Shown one piece after another: positions 43,603 to 52,432 of a stretch of 64,000 nt of DNA. The stretch spans positions 1-64,000 of the forward strand of contig NZ_JACBYW010000008.1 of assembly GCF_013408175.1 (NCBI RefSeq), in the 5' to 3' direction. The stretch comes from Actinopolyspora biskrensis (GTDB lineage Bacteria; Actinomycetota; Actinomycetes; Mycobacteriales; Pseudonocardiaceae). Under the pieces are notes generated by a model that saw nothing but the letters and a program-made list of their open reading frames with translations, was not told the DNA's origin and ran no database searches. Each line of letters starts with the position of its first letter. Positions within the stretch are counted from its first letter, which is position 1. The translations under genes and the position numbers were made by a program.

Positions 43603-44655
43603 GTGTTGCACGGGGAGTACAAGGTTCCGGGCGGGAAACTGGTGGCCGCCGACGTGGAGGTCGCCGACGGCAGGCTGAGCAGTGTGCGCATCAGCGGAGA
43701 CTTCTTCCTCGAACCCGACGAGGCCCTCGACGAGATCAACCGGTCGGTGCGGGGGGCCGCGGTGGACGCGGACGTGGACACGCTCACCGCTCTGGTCCGG
43801 GACGGGACGGACCCGCAGGCGCGGATGGTCGGTTTCGGGCCGGAGTCGGTGGCCGTGGCGGTCCGGCGCGCCGTGACCGGATCCACCGGCTGGCGCGACC
43901 ACGAGTGGAGGGTGATCCGGGAACAGCCCAGGTCGCCGTTGATGCACATGGCCCTGGACCAGGTGCTGGCCGAGGAGGTGGCCGCGGGGCGCCGGTCGCC
44001 GACGTTGCGGTTCTGGGAGTGGGCCGACCCGTCGGTGATCATCGGCAGTTTCCAGTCGGTCCGCAACGAGGTGGACATGGCCACCGCCGAGCACCACGGG
44101 ATCGAGGTGGTGCGGCGGATCACCGGGGGCGGTGCGATGTTCGTCGAACCGGGCAACACGGTGACCTACTCGCTGTACGCACCGAAGTCACTGGTCGCGG
44201 GAATGTCGTTCGCCGACTCGTACGCGTTCCTGGACGACTGGGTGCTGGAAGTGCTGCGTGAGCTGGGGCTGAACGTGTGGTACCAGCCGCTGAACGACAT
44301 CACCTCGGACGGGGGCAAGATCGGGGGCGCCGCGCAGAAGCGGGTCGCGTCCGGGTCCGTGCTGCACCACGTAACGATGTCCTACGACGTGGACGTGGAA
44401 AAGCTCGGTCAGGTGCTGCGCGTGGGCGGGGTGAAACTGTCCGACAAGGGGGTCGGCAGCGTGGTCAAACGCGTCGACCCGCTGCGGCGTCAGACCGGTC
44501 TGGAACGGCAGACGATCATCGACCGGCTGGAGTCCGGTTTCCGTGGCCGCTACGGGCTGGTCGAGGACCGGATCGGCGCGGACGAGCAGCGGCGTGCCGA
44601 GGAACTGATCGAGACGAAGTTCGCCACCTCGGAGTGGTTCCAGCGCGTGCCCTGA
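43603..44655 (+). CDS. lplA: Lipoate-protein ligase with accessory domain at the N-terminus
   Basis: A 350-residue lipoate-protein ligase. The catalytic part (about residues 105-340) has the signature VVRRITGGGAMFVEPGNTVTYS and the Lys of GGKIGGAAQKR. Residues 1-85 (YKVPGGKLVAADVEVADGRL, SSVRISGDFFLEPDEALDEI) match the small accessory domain that in E. coli LplA is at the C-terminus, so the domain order is permuted. It attaches lipoate to E2 and H-protein domains. GTG 43603; no strong ribosome site. Confidence 0.87.
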   Translation: MLHGEYKVPGGKLVAADVEVADGRLSSVRISGDFFLEPDEALDEINRSVRGAAVDADVDTLTALVRDGTDPQARMVGFGPESVAVAVRRAVTGSTGWRDHEWRVIREQPRSPLMHMALDQVLAEEVAAGRRSPTLRFWEWADPSVIIGSFQSVRNEVDMATAEHHGIEVVRRITGGGAMFVEPGNTVTYSLYAPKSLVAGMSFADSYAFLDDWVLEVLRELGLNVWYQPLNDITSDGGKIGGAAQKRVASGSVLHHVTMSYDVDVEKLGQVLRVGGVKLSDKGVGSVVKRVDPLRRQTGLERQTIIDRLESGFRGRYGLVEDRIGADEQRRAEELIETKFATSEWFQRVP

Positions 44656-44667
44656 GCGGGGCCGTGC

Positions 44668-44901
44668 TCACGGCAGCGGAAGCGGCTCCGGAATCCCGGC
44701 GGCCGCGCGGGTGCGTTTGCGGCGCAGCCACACCTTGCGTGACCCATCGGAGTAAAGCAGCACCCGGGACAGCTCCCAACCGGCGAACTCCGCGTGGATG
44801 CTGAGTCTGGTCGCCGCGCTCAACCGGGACACCCCGGGAGGCAGGCGCAGGGGGTAGTACTCCCAGCCGGGATCGGACTCCACCGTGCTGGTCGCGCTCA
44901 A
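44668..44901 (-). CDS. DUF5703 family small protein
   Basis: A 77-residue protein of the DUF5703 type: DPGWEYYPLRLPPGVSRLSA, FAGWELSRVLLYSDGSRKVWLRRKR, i.e. WEY near the start and a conserved basic WLRRK end. Small, basic, no membrane segment; function unknown. The TTG start overlaps the stop of the lipoprotein gene (TTGA), so it is translated together with it. Confidence 0.8.
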   Translation of the reverse strand: MSATSTVESDPGWEYYPLRLPPGVSRLSAATRLSIHAEFAGWELSRVLLYSDGSRKVWLRRKRTRAAAGIPEPLPLP

Positions 44902-45899
44902 TTCCTCACCACCTGTAGTCCTTCACCGGCTGCCGAAGCGATGTAGCGGGTGCCGGTTTCCGGGTTCACCGCGACCGATTCGGGTTGGCGGACCGTGGGT
45001 ACGCGGTGGGTCTCCTTCGCTTGTCCCGTGGCCGTGTCGTAGCCGACGAGCTCGTTGCGAGCGGTCAGAGTGACCCAGGCCAGATCCTGGCCGGGATCGT
45101 AGGCGAGGCCGTAGGGGGACCCGGCCGCGGGGGAACGCTGTTTCATGATCAGCGGTTCGGTCGCGAACGCCATGAGCTCCTCGCCTCTGGTGTCGACGAC
45201 CAGCACGCGCCCGAACCCGTCGGTCACGGCGCGGGTGGCTCCCTCGCCCGCGCGCAGCGCGGGCTGCTTGTCCCCGGTGTCGATGTCGAGTGGCGTCAGG
45301 GAGGTGGTCAGCCGGTCCAGCACGAGCACGGTCTCCCCCCGGCGGAGCAGTTCGCTGGCCCCGGGGAAGCCGCCGACGCGGCGCTGGATCTCGCCGTCGC
45401 GGAGGATGGCCACGTCCTTGGCCGCCGGGCGGGCGACGAAGAGTTCCTCGCCGACGGGCAGAGCATCGGCAGGGCCACCGGCCACGGGGGTGCGGTTCAA
45501 CCGCCCGGTTTCGAGGTCGATCTCGGCGACCGTGTCGGCCTCGGGCAGCGCGGCGAGCAGCGCCTCTCCGTCCCGGAGGGGGCGCAGCGACGCCGCGGGT
45601 GCGGGCAGGTCGACGGTGCGGGGCGGCTCGTCGAGGGCGCGGGTGTCGAACAGGGTGAGGCTCGCGCGGCCCGCCCCGGCCAGGGCGAGGGTGTGCTGTT
45701 CGGGCAGAACGACCGCGTGGTCGGCGGGCGGGGCCTGCACGATCCGGCCCGCCGGTTCGGTATCCGTGGGCGGGGCGGTGGCCGGCGTCGCGGCGGTGAG
45801 CTCGTCGGTGACCTGCAGGGGGCGTGATCCGCTGTCGTTGCCGGCGCAGCCGGCCAGCAGCGCCGAGGCGGCCAGGCACGCGGCGATGAGGCGTCGCAA
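44898..45899 (-). CDS. Secreted lipoprotein with beta-propeller-like repeats
   Basis: A 333-residue lipoprotein: signal peptide MRRLIAACLAASALLAGC with Cys18 as lipobox. The mature part shows repeated four-strand units (HAVVLPEQHTLALAGAG, TVAEIDLETGRLNRTPV, SLTPLDIDTGDKQPALR, NELVGYDTATGQAKETH, SVAVNPETGTRYIASAA) like YVTN/NHL beta-propellers. It probably binds something at the cell surface; ligand unknown. It leads a two-gene unit with the DUF5703 gene. Confidence 0.82.
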   Translation of the reverse strand: MRRLIAACLAASALLAGCAGNDSGSRPLQVTDELTAATPATAPPTDTEPAGRIVQAPPADHAVVLPEQHTLALAGAGRASLTLFDTRALDEPPRTVDLPAPAASLRPLRDGEALLAALPEADTVAEIDLETGRLNRTPVAGGPADALPVGEELFVARPAAKDVAILRDGEIQRRVGGFPGASELLRRGETVLVLDRLTTSLTPLDIDTGDKQPALRAGEGATRAVTDGFGRVLVVDTRGEELMAFATEPLIMKQRSPAAGSPYGLAYDPGQDLAWVTLTARNELVGYDTATGQAKETHRVPTVRQPESVAVNPETGTRYIASAAGEGLQVVRN

Positions 45900-46007
45900 C
45901 GGCGACCTCCCTGGGGAAGACGAGCTTGCGCGTCGGTGTCGACGTGTCCCCCAGGATCCCGCATCGGTTCGTTCCCGTTGTGACCGGGTTTGTCCGCTCA
46001 GCAGGGG

Positions 46008-46928
46008 TCACGAGGCGCTGACGTCGTCGAGGGCGGCTTGGATGGCCGGGGGCAGGGTCACCTCCTCGCACTCGAGACAGCTTTTGAGCTGTTCGGCGGT
46101 GCGGGCCCCGATGACGGGAGCGCCGACACCGGGGCGGTCGCGTATCCAGGCCAGGGCCACCGCGGCGGGGGAGGTGCCGAGTCCGTCGGCGGCGGTGGTC
46201 AGCGCGTGCACGATACGTCCGGCCCGGTTGGTGCGGTGGTGATCGAGGTAGTCGGCCAGCTCGGGGTCGGCGGCTCGGGAGTCGGCGGGGGGCTCGTTCT
46301 GGTATTTGCCGGTCAGCACGCCACGTCCGAGTGGTGCCCAGGCGAGCAGGGAGAGGTTGTGGTGACGCGCGGCGGGCAGGATCTCGGCTTCGGGGTGGCG
46401 CTGCAGCAACGAGTACTCGGTCTGGGCGCAGGCCAGGGGGATGCGCCCCGGCACGGCGCCCTGCAGGGCGGCCGCTGTGGCCATCTGCCACCCGCGATGG
46501 TTGGAAACCCCTATGTAGCGGACTTTTCCGCTGGTGACCGCCGTGTCGAGCGTGTCGAGGGCCTCTTCGACGGGCACGGTCGGGTCCCAGCCGTGCAGTT
46601 GCCACAGGTCGATGTGGTCGATGCCCATGCGGCGCAGCGAGCCGTGCAGCGAGTCGAGCAGTGCCGCTCTGGAGGGGTGCGGGCCCGTGGTGGTGGCGAT
46701 GAGCAGCTGTTCGCGCGCGACCTCGTTGTCCAGCAGCTCGCCGAGCATCGTCTCGCTGCGCCCGCGCTGGTACTCGGGGGAGGAGTCGACCAGGGTCCCG
46801 CCGGCCTGGTGGAAGGTGGCCAGCTGGGCGGACGCCTCGGTGCTGTCGGTGCCGTGCCCCCAGTTCATGGTCCCCAACGCGAGTCGTGACACGCGCAGAC
46901 CGGTGTTTCCGAGTTGTCGATAGCGCAC
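46008..46928 (-). CDS. Aldo/keto reductase
   Basis: A 306-residue AKR with the standard TIM-barrel motifs: RYRQLGNTGLRVSRLALGTMNWG, LVDSSPEYQRGRSETMLGE (Tyr of the tetrad), SGKVRYIGVSNHRGWQM, ACAQTEYSLLQRHPEAEILP. Substrate unknown. GTG 46928 gives the normal family start; the longer reading from 46982 is rejected because it crosses the palindrome at 46951. The gene is the only one in this direction here and has its own promoter region. Confidence 0.87.
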   Translation of the reverse strand: MRYRQLGNTGLRVSRLALGTMNWGHGTDSTEASAQLATFHQAGGTLVDSSPEYQRGRSETMLGELLDNEVAREQLLIATTTGPHPSRAALLDSLHGSLRRMGIDHIDLWQLHGWDPTVPVEEALDTLDTAVTSGKVRYIGVSNHRGWQMATAAALQGAVPGRIPLACAQTEYSLLQRHPEAEILPAARHHNLSLLAWAPLGRGVLTGKYQNEPPADSRAADPELADYLDHHRTNRAGRIVHALTTAADGLGTSPAAVALAWIRDRPGVGAPVIGARTAEQLKSCLECEEVTLPPAIQAALDDVSAS

Positions 46929-46950
46929 GGTCGCACAGCGTATTCGTTCC

Positions 46951-46962
46951 CGGAACGTTCCG
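46951..46962. promoter_or_regulatory. 12-bp palindrome upstream of the aldo/keto reductase
   Basis: CGGAACGTTCCG is a perfect 12-bp palindrome 22 bp upstream of the GTG start, a good place for an operator in the promoter or 5' leader. No cognate regulator is adjacent. Confidence 0.35.
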
Positions 46963-47215
46963 CCGAGTTTCGGGGTGAACACACTCGGTTCGCAATTTTT
47001 GTGTCATGAATCACTCATTGCCCTGTTGAGTGAGTCGAGCTTGCCCTCGAGTGGCGCAACGTGTCCGCAAGAACGGAGATTCGTCCACTGACCTGCCCAG
47101 TTGGGTTCGCGTTCACCGCGGGCGGCCCGCTACCACACCTGTTCGGGGCATGCTGCAAGATTTCCGGCCGAGAAAGGCCGTACGTGGTGCTCCGGACGGA
47201 GCGCGATATTCGACT

Positions 47216-48064
47216 GTGCTGGAGTGGATTCCGTTGACGTGGTTGCAGGCCGTGGTGCTTGCCGTGGTGCAGGGTTTGACCGAGTTCTTGCCCGTTTCGT
47301 CCTCGGGGCACTTGCGGGTCGTCTCGCAGCTGCTGTTCAACGCCGACGCGGGCGCGTCGTTCACGGCGGTCACCCAGATCGGCACGGAACTCGCCGTGGT
47401 GATCTATTTCTTCGCCGACATCGCACGCCTGATCGCGACGTGGTTCCGCGGCATGGTCAATCCCGAGGTGCGGCGCACCCAGGATTACCGACTGGCGTGG
47501 TACGTGATCGTGGGCAGCATCCCCATCGGGATCCTCGGGTTCTTCTTCCAGGACCTGATCCGGGGAGCGCTGCGCAGCCTGTGGATCACCGCGACCACGC
47601 TGATCGTGTTCGGCCTGCTGCTCGGGCTGGCCGAGCGTTACGGGCCCCAGCTGCGCAAGCAGGCCGAGCTGCGGCTCAGTGACGGTGTGCTCATGGGGCT
47701 GGCCCAGTCCCTCGCCCTGGTGCCCGGGGTGTCCCGCTCCGGCGGAACGATCACGGCCGGCCTGGCGCTGGGGCTGAACCGCCCCACCGCAGTGCGGTTC
47801 TCGTTCCTGCTGGCGATCCCGGCCGTGTTCGCGGCGGGGTTGTTGGAGCTGGGGCACGTGTTCGATCCGGGCGGGGCGGGTCTGCAACCGAGCGGTCCGC
47901 AGATGCTCGTGGCCACTGTGCTGGCCGGGCTGGTGGGCTATGCCTGCATCGCCTGGCTGTTGAGGTACGTGGAAAAGCACAGCGTCTACCTGTTCGTCTG
48001 GTGGCGTGTGTTGGTCGGCCTCGCCGTGTACGTGCTGCTCGGTTTCGGTGTGCTGCAGGCATGA
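47216..48064 (+). CDS. uppP: Undecaprenyl-diphosphatase
   Basis: A 282-residue BacA/UppP membrane phosphatase with about eight helices. The active-site motifs are [17 protein letters not shown] and [17 protein letters not shown]. It dephosphorylates undecaprenyl pyrophosphate to recycle the cell-wall lipid carrier and gives bacitracin tolerance. Starts GTG 47216. It is followed by a very strong hairpin terminator and is separated by 287 bp from the upstream aldo/keto reductase. Confidence 0.93.
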   Translation: MLEWIPLTWLQAVVLAVVQGLTEFLPVSSSGHLRVVSQLLFNADAGASFTAVTQIGTELAVVIYFFADIARLIATWFRGMVNPEVRRTQDYRLAWYVIVGSIPIGILGFFFQDLIRGALRSLWITATTLIVFGLLLGLAERYGPQLRKQAELRLSDGVLMGLAQSLALVPGVSRSGGTITAGLALGLNRPTAVRFSFLLAIPAVFAAGLLELGHVFDPGGAGLQPSGPQMLVATVLAGLVGYACIAWLLRYVEKHSVYLFVWWRVLVGLAVYVLLGFGVLQA

Positions 48065-48086
48065 CCGTGTGACGACCAAGTGGACG

Positions 48087-48128
48087 ACGAAAGGTGCCGC
48101 ACCGGATGTCCGGTGCGGCACCTTTCGT
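48087..48128. terminator. Very stable 19-bp hairpin after uppP
   Basis: A perfect 19-bp stem with a 4-base ATGT loop (arms 48087-48105 and 48110-48128; core AAAGGTGCCGCACCGG). The arm ends with CTTTCGT, a minimal T-run. It lies 22 bp after the uppP stop and 16 bp before the next start, so it terminates uppP transcription; the -10 of the next gene overlaps its end. Confidence 0.75.
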
Positions 48129-48143
48129 ACGTATGCTCGAGGC

Positions 48144-48830
48144 GTGGCGACGGTGATTTTGCTGCGACACGCGCGTTCGGCGGCCAACGGCGCGGGAACG
48201 CTGGCAGGCCGCACTCCCGGTGTCGGTTTGGACGAGACGGGCCGGACCCAGGCTTCCGGGCTGGTCGATCGGCTCCGCCCCGTCCCGCTGCGGGCCGTGC
48301 TGGCCTCCCCGCTGCAACGATGCGTCGACACGGTCGCCGACCTGGCCGGTCGGCGTGCCCTGCCGGTGGAAACCGACGAGGGGCTCTACGAGGTCGACTA
48401 CGGCGACTGGACGGGCCGTTCGCTGAAGGAGCTGTCCGAACAACCCCAGTGGCGTGTGGTCCAGCAGCACCCTTCCGCCGCGGTGTTTCCCGGCGGCGAG
48501 GGCCTGGCCCAGATGCAGGCGCGGGCGGTGGCCGCCGTGCGTGCCCAGGACGCGCGGGTGGCCGAGGAACACGGTTCGCAGGCGGTGTGGCTGGCCTGCA
48601 CGCACGGTGACGTGATCAAGGGGCTCCTGGCCGACGCGCTGGGACTGCACCTGGACGGTTTCCAGCGGATCGTGGTCGAACCGTGCTCGTTCAGCGTGAT
48701 CCGCTACACCGAGACCAGACCGTTCGTGCTGCGGACCAACGACACCGGCACCGACCTGTCGGGACTGGTCCCCGCGGAGAGCGAGGACTCGAACGACGAG
48801 GCCGTGGTGGGAGGTGCCAGGGGAAGTTGA
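48144..48830 (+). CDS. Histidine phosphatase (PhoE/MSMEG_4193-like)
   Basis: A 228-residue phosphoglycerate-mutase-fold phosphatase. The phospho-His motif is LLRHARSAANGAG (RHG-type), with VLASPLQRCVDTVADLAGRR, LYEVDYGDWTGRSLKEL (the E of the acid) and CTHGDVIKGLLADALG (second His). It matches the actinobacterial MSMEG_4193-type subfamily. TATGCT at 48132-48137 lies 7 bases before GTG 48144 and there is no ribosome site, so the mRNA is probably leaderless. It begins a run of three adjoining genes. Confidence 0.87.
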   Translation: MATVILLRHARSAANGAGTLAGRTPGVGLDETGRTQASGLVDRLRPVPLRAVLASPLQRCVDTVADLAGRRALPVETDEGLYEVDYGDWTGRSLKELSEQPQWRVVQQHPSAAVFPGGEGLAQMQARAVAAVRAQDARVAEEHGSQAVWLACTHGDVIKGLLADALGLHLDGFQRIVVEPCSFSVIRYTETRPFVLRTNDTGTDLSGLVPAESEDSNDEAVVGGARGS

Positions 48831-49297
48831 ACGCATCGTGTGGTCGTGCCGTGCACGACCTGCCCGCCTTCTTCGGCGGGGACTGGTCGCTGCGGCGGGT
48901 GATCTCGGACCCGGACGGGGGCAGGCTGGGCGAGTTCGAGGGCTCGGCCCGTTTCGTCCCGGACGAGGACGTGCTGCACTACGAGGAACGGGGGTCCCTG
49001 CGGCTGGGCGAGCACCGGGGGCCCGCGTTCCGCGCGCTGCGTTACCACGTGACCGGACCGGGCCGGGCCCACGTGCATTTCGACTACGGGGACTTCTTCC
49101 ACGCCCTGGACCTGCGGGAAGGCTACTGCCGAGCCGAACATCCCTGCCGGGACGATCTGTACCGGGGTGAGTTCGGCGTGGTCGACGACGACACGTGGTG
49201 GCAGCGCTGGGTGGTCTCCGGTCCGACGAAGAACCACGTGCTGTGCACCGAGTTCTCCCGCGGGCGAACCCCGCCGGGCCCGGAAGGGACCACGTGA
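48827..49297 (+). CDS. DUF6314 family protein
   Basis: A 156-residue protein of the DUF6314 type: LPAFFGGDWSLRRVISDPDG, VLHYEERGSLRLG, YHVTGPGRAHVHFDYGDFFH, CRDDLYRGEF, and WWQRWVVSGPTKNH near the end. These conserved Trp/His/Asp positions resemble a small beta-barrel (lipocalin-like) fold; function unknown. The TTG start overlaps the phosphatase stop (TTGA) behind GGGGAAG. Confidence 0.8.
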   Translation: MNASCGRAVHDLPAFFGGDWSLRRVISDPDGGRLGEFEGSARFVPDEDVLHYEERGSLRLGEHRGPAFRALRYHVTGPGRAHVHFDYGDFFHALDLREGYCRAEHPCRDDLYRGEFGVVDDDTWWQRWVVSGPTKNHVLCTEFSRGRTPPGPEGTT

Positions 49298-50062
49298 GTG
49301 CCGCGGGGGTCGGTCGAACTCAGATCCGCCGCCGAGATCGGGGCCATGCGTGATGCGGGCCGTGCCGTGGCCGCGGCGCTGAACACCGTCACCGCGCGGA
49401 TCACCCGGGGAACCACCGGCGCCGAGCTGGAAGCCACCGCCTGTTCGGTGCTGGCCGCCCACGACGCGAGGCCCGCCTTCGACGCGACGCGACACTCCGC
49501 CTCGCGCAGGCGGGCACTGACCGTGTCCCGCGAGGAGGTGATCCGCGGCCGCGCGCCGGACGGGAACGGGTTCGTCCCGGGCGAGCTGGTCACCGTGGAG
49601 TGCGCGGGCAGCGTGGGAGGCTGGTGTGCCTGGTCAGCGGCCACGGAGACCGTCGGCGCCGAGGACGAGCCCGCGCGGCGTTCGGCCGGCACGGCCCGGG
49701 AGGCGCTGCGCGGTGCCGCGTCCGCGGCCACGGCGGGCAACCGGCTGGGAGACCTCTCCCACGCGCTCGGTCTGGTGGTGCGCGGAGCGGGCTACGGGAT
49801 GCCCCTCTCCTGTGGACACGGCATCGGACGCGCCCTCCGGGAACCTCCCGCGCTTCCGCGGCCCGGAAAGCGAGGCGAAGGGCTGCCGCTGCGCCCGGGC
49901 ATGGTGGTGACGATCGTGGCGGCGCTGGCCGACGGAGGATCCGACGGGGTCCGGCACGGGCCCGACGGTTCGGTGGAGACCGAGGACGGAAGCCGCTGCC
50001 TCCTGCTCGGGGAGACGGTCGCCGTGACCGCCCGGGGCCCGCGGGTCCTGACGGTGCCGTGA
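49298..50062 (+). CDS. M24-fold (methionine aminopeptidase-like) protein, probably catalytically dead
   Basis: A 254-residue pita-bread-fold protein: RSAAEIGAMRDAGRAVAAAL, GAELEATACSVLAAH, GYGMPLSCGHGIGRALREPP (the conserved His), LRPGMVVTIVAAL, CLLLGETVAVT (last Glu). Of the five metal ligands of methionine aminopeptidase, the first Asp is Glu (VTVECAG), the second Asp is lost (CAWSAATE), and the Glu after the His is Val (TIVAAL), so metal binding is unlikely. It starts at GTG directly after the upstream stop. Likely role: a binding or scaffold protein derived from the peptidase; unproven. Confidence 0.72.
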   Translation: MPRGSVELRSAAEIGAMRDAGRAVAAALNTVTARITRGTTGAELEATACSVLAAHDARPAFDATRHSASRRRALTVSREEVIRGRAPDGNGFVPGELVTVECAGSVGGWCAWSAATETVGAEDEPARRSAGTAREALRGAASAATAGNRLGDLSHALGLVVRGAGYGMPLSCGHGIGRALREPPALPRPGKRGEGLPLRPGMVVTIVAALADGGSDGVRHGPDGSVETEDGSRCLLLGETVAVTARGPRVLTVP

Positions 50063-50190
50063 CCACGGACCAGCGGCCCCGACCGCGTGAGTTCCGGGGA
50101 GATCTGTCCACCACGCTCGGTCGGGATGCCGTTGTGGACGGTGTGACCGGCGCGGGGAAACGGCCGGGACCGAATGGAGGGAGCAGGTCG

Positions 50191-50973
50191 ATGTCGCAGG
50201 AGGAGGACACCGCGCGCCTGGTCCACGACGTGCTCGGCGCGGACGTCGTCGGGATCTACCGCCACGGCTCCGCTGTGCTCGACGGGCTGCGCCCGCACAG
50301 TGATCTCGACCTGCTCGTCGTGTCCCGGCGGCGCATGACGTGGCGGCAGCGGCGGGCGCTCGTCGACGGCCTGCTGCGGGGGTCCGGTGCCGTCGGGCCA
50401 CCCGGTTCGGCCCGGCCGGTGGAGTTGACGGTCGCAGTCGATACCGATCTGAGGCCGTGGCACTACCCGCCGCGCTGCGAGTTCCAGTACGGGGAGTGGT
50501 CGCGCGCGGAGTTCGAGAGCGGTGAGCTGCCGTCACCGGTGAGCAGCCCCGACCTGGCCCCGCTGGTGACGATGGTGCTGCTCGGCGACGCCGCGGTGTA
50601 CGGTCCTCCGCCGGGGCGGGTGCTCGATCCCGTACCGCACGAGGATCTCGTCCGCGCGTTCGCCGCCGCCGTTCCGGAACTGCTCGACGAGCTGTGGTCC
50701 GACACGCGCAACGTGGTGCTGACGCTGGCACGCATCTGGTCCAGCCTCGTCACGGGAGTGATCAGCTCCAAGGACGCCGCGGCCGACTGGGCGCTCCACC
50801 GGCTCCCGGAGGGGCACCGCCCCGTGCTCGTGCACGCGCGAGCCGTCTACCTCGCCCAGCAGGAAGAGGACTGGGAGAACACGGCGCAGCGGGTCCGTGC
50901 CTGTGCCGAGTACGTCGTCGGAGAGATCCGGCGGTTGCTCGCACGAGGAAGCGTCCCGCGCCTCGGGCGTTGA
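50191..50973 (+). CDS. AadA-like aminoglycoside nucleotidyltransferase
   Basis: A 260-residue nucleotidyltransferase of the AadA (ANT(3'')-(9)) type. The polymerase-beta motif is VGIYRHGSAVLDGLRPHSDLDLLVV with the GS and DxD pattern; the C-terminal helical domain has RNVVLTLARIWSSLVTGVISSKDAAADWALHRLPEG, close to AadA's substrate domain. It would adenylylate streptomycin and spectinomycin. GGAGGGAG precedes ATG 50191. It may be an intrinsic gene rather than an acquired cassette: there is no attC or integron near. Confidence 0.82.
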   Translation: MSQEEDTARLVHDVLGADVVGIYRHGSAVLDGLRPHSDLDLLVVSRRRMTWRQRRALVDGLLRGSGAVGPPGSARPVELTVAVDTDLRPWHYPPRCEFQYGEWSRAEFESGELPSPVSSPDLAPLVTMVLLGDAAVYGPPPGRVLDPVPHEDLVRAFAAAVPELLDELWSDTRNVVLTLARIWSSLVTGVISSKDAAADWALHRLPEGHRPVLVHARAVYLAQQEEDWENTAQRVRACAEYVVGEIRRLLARGSVPRLGR

Positions 50974-51231
50974 GCACCGATTCGGGACCGCGCAGGTCCG
51001 CCTCGGTGACGGTGACCCGGTGTTCGTGTTCGCCCGGCAGGGGCGCTCCGGACGCGACCGCGGCGGTGCTCCCGCGAGCTCTGCCCGTTTTGGTTCTTTC
51101 GTGGTGCTGGCGATGTTGATGACGTCACTTTTGCGTGCGGGCGCGGGCGTTCGCCGTGTGCGGGGCGGAACAATCGAAACGAAAGTGGCGACAAATGCCA
51201 AAATTTTTCTCGAACGACGCTGCGAGGAAGT

Positions 51232-52416
51232 ATGTCCCGCCATTTCGCGTTCATGGCACCACCCTTCGACGGGCATGTGAACCCGAACCTCCCGCTGGTG
51301 GAAGAGCTGAGGAAGCGCGGCCACCGCGTCAGCTACGCCACCGGGAACCGCAAGTTGGAAACCGTGCGGTCCAGCGGTGCTCAAGGCGTCGACACCAACA
51401 TGGATTTCTCCCCGCCCACGCAATCATTCGACCGGATGACCCCGGAGATGTTGGCGGAGATGATGGGCTATCTCCTCGAGCACGTGCGTGTGTCCTTTCC
51501 CGTGCTGCGCCGGCACTTCACCGAGGACCCGCCCGACGTGGTGTGCTACGACATGATGATGATGGCCGGCCCGATGCTGGCCGAGGTCCTCGGAGTTCCC
51601 GGAGCGGCCCTGGTGCCCAACTTCGCAGCGAACGAGCACTTCTCGCTGCTGCGGACCTTCCTGCCCGAGGACTTCGACACCGAGCACCCCGCGCTGCGCG
51701 AAGTGGAGCGAAACCGCGCTGAGCTGGCCGAGGAACTCGGAGTCTCCCCGCCGGAGTCCGTGTTCTCCGCGAAACCCGCCGATTTGAACCTGGTGTCCAT
51801 TCCGCGCCAGTTCCAGCCCGAAGCCGAGACCTTCGACGACCGTTTCCGGTTCCTGGGGCCTTCACTCGGCAGCAGGGCCACGCGGGAGTCGTTCACCCCG
51901 CGGGCCCCTGAGGCGCCACTGCTGTTCATCTCCCTGGGCACCGCGTTCAACAACCGCCCGGATTTCTACCGCCAGTGCCTGGACGCCTTCTCCGACGGGC
52001 CGTGGCAGGTGGCGATGTCGATCGGCGAACGGCTCGACCCGGACGAGCTGGGACCTGTGCCGGACAACTTCGACGTGCGCACCCGGTTCCCGCAGCCGGC
52101 CGTGCTCGAGCACGCGGACGTGTTCCTGTCGCACACGGGCATGAACTCCACGATGGAGTCGCTGTATCACGGTGTCCCTCTGGTGGCCTATCCGCAGATG
52201 CCGGAACAGCGGGCCAATGCCGAACGTGCCGAGCAGCTCGGGCTGGCCCGGGTCCTCCCCGCCGAGGTGACCCCGGAGATCCTGCGCAAGACGGTCGATG
52301 CCGTGTCCGGGGACGAGCGGATGCGGGCCGTGGCCTCGGCGACGAGTTTCGGCGTGCGCAGCGGTGGTGGCGCGGTGGCCGGTGCCGACGCGCTGGAGGC
52401 GCACCTGGCGACCTGA
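51232..52416 (+). CDS. Macrolide-type glycosyltransferase (MGT family, GT1)
   Basis: A 394-residue GT1 enzyme like the OleD/OleI/Mgt macrolide glycosyltransferases: MSRHFAFMAPPFDGHVNPNL, GYATGNRK-like strand, PLLFISLGTAFNNRPDFYRQ, and the UDP-sugar motif HTGMNSTMESLYHGVPLVAYP. It probably adds glucose from UDP-Glc to a macrolide or other hydroxylated compound, which could inactivate an antibiotic. There is no signal peptide. It follows the AadA-like gene by 258 bp; both could be drug-modifying. Confidence 0.88.
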   Translation: MSRHFAFMAPPFDGHVNPNLPLVEELRKRGHRVSYATGNRKLETVRSSGAQGVDTNMDFSPPTQSFDRMTPEMLAEMMGYLLEHVRVSFPVLRRHFTEDPPDVVCYDMMMMAGPMLAEVLGVPGAALVPNFAANEHFSLLRTFLPEDFDTEHPALREVERNRAELAEELGVSPPESVFSAKPADLNLVSIPRQFQPEAETFDDRFRFLGPSLGSRATRESFTPRAPEAPLLFISLGTAFNNRPDFYRQCLDAFSDGPWQVAMSIGERLDPDELGPVPDNFDVRTRFPQPAVLEHADVFLSHTGMNSTMESLYHGVPLVAYPQMPEQRANAERAEQLGLARVLPAEVTPEILRKTVDAVSGDERMRAVASATSFGVRSGGGAVAGADALEAHLAT

Positions 52417-52432
52417 AGCGCTCTCGCCCCGG

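Noticed and set aside
50191-50973. AadA-like gene as an integron cassette
   Set aside because: No attC site, integrase or cassette partner is near, and base composition matches the neighbours, so a resident gene is more likely.
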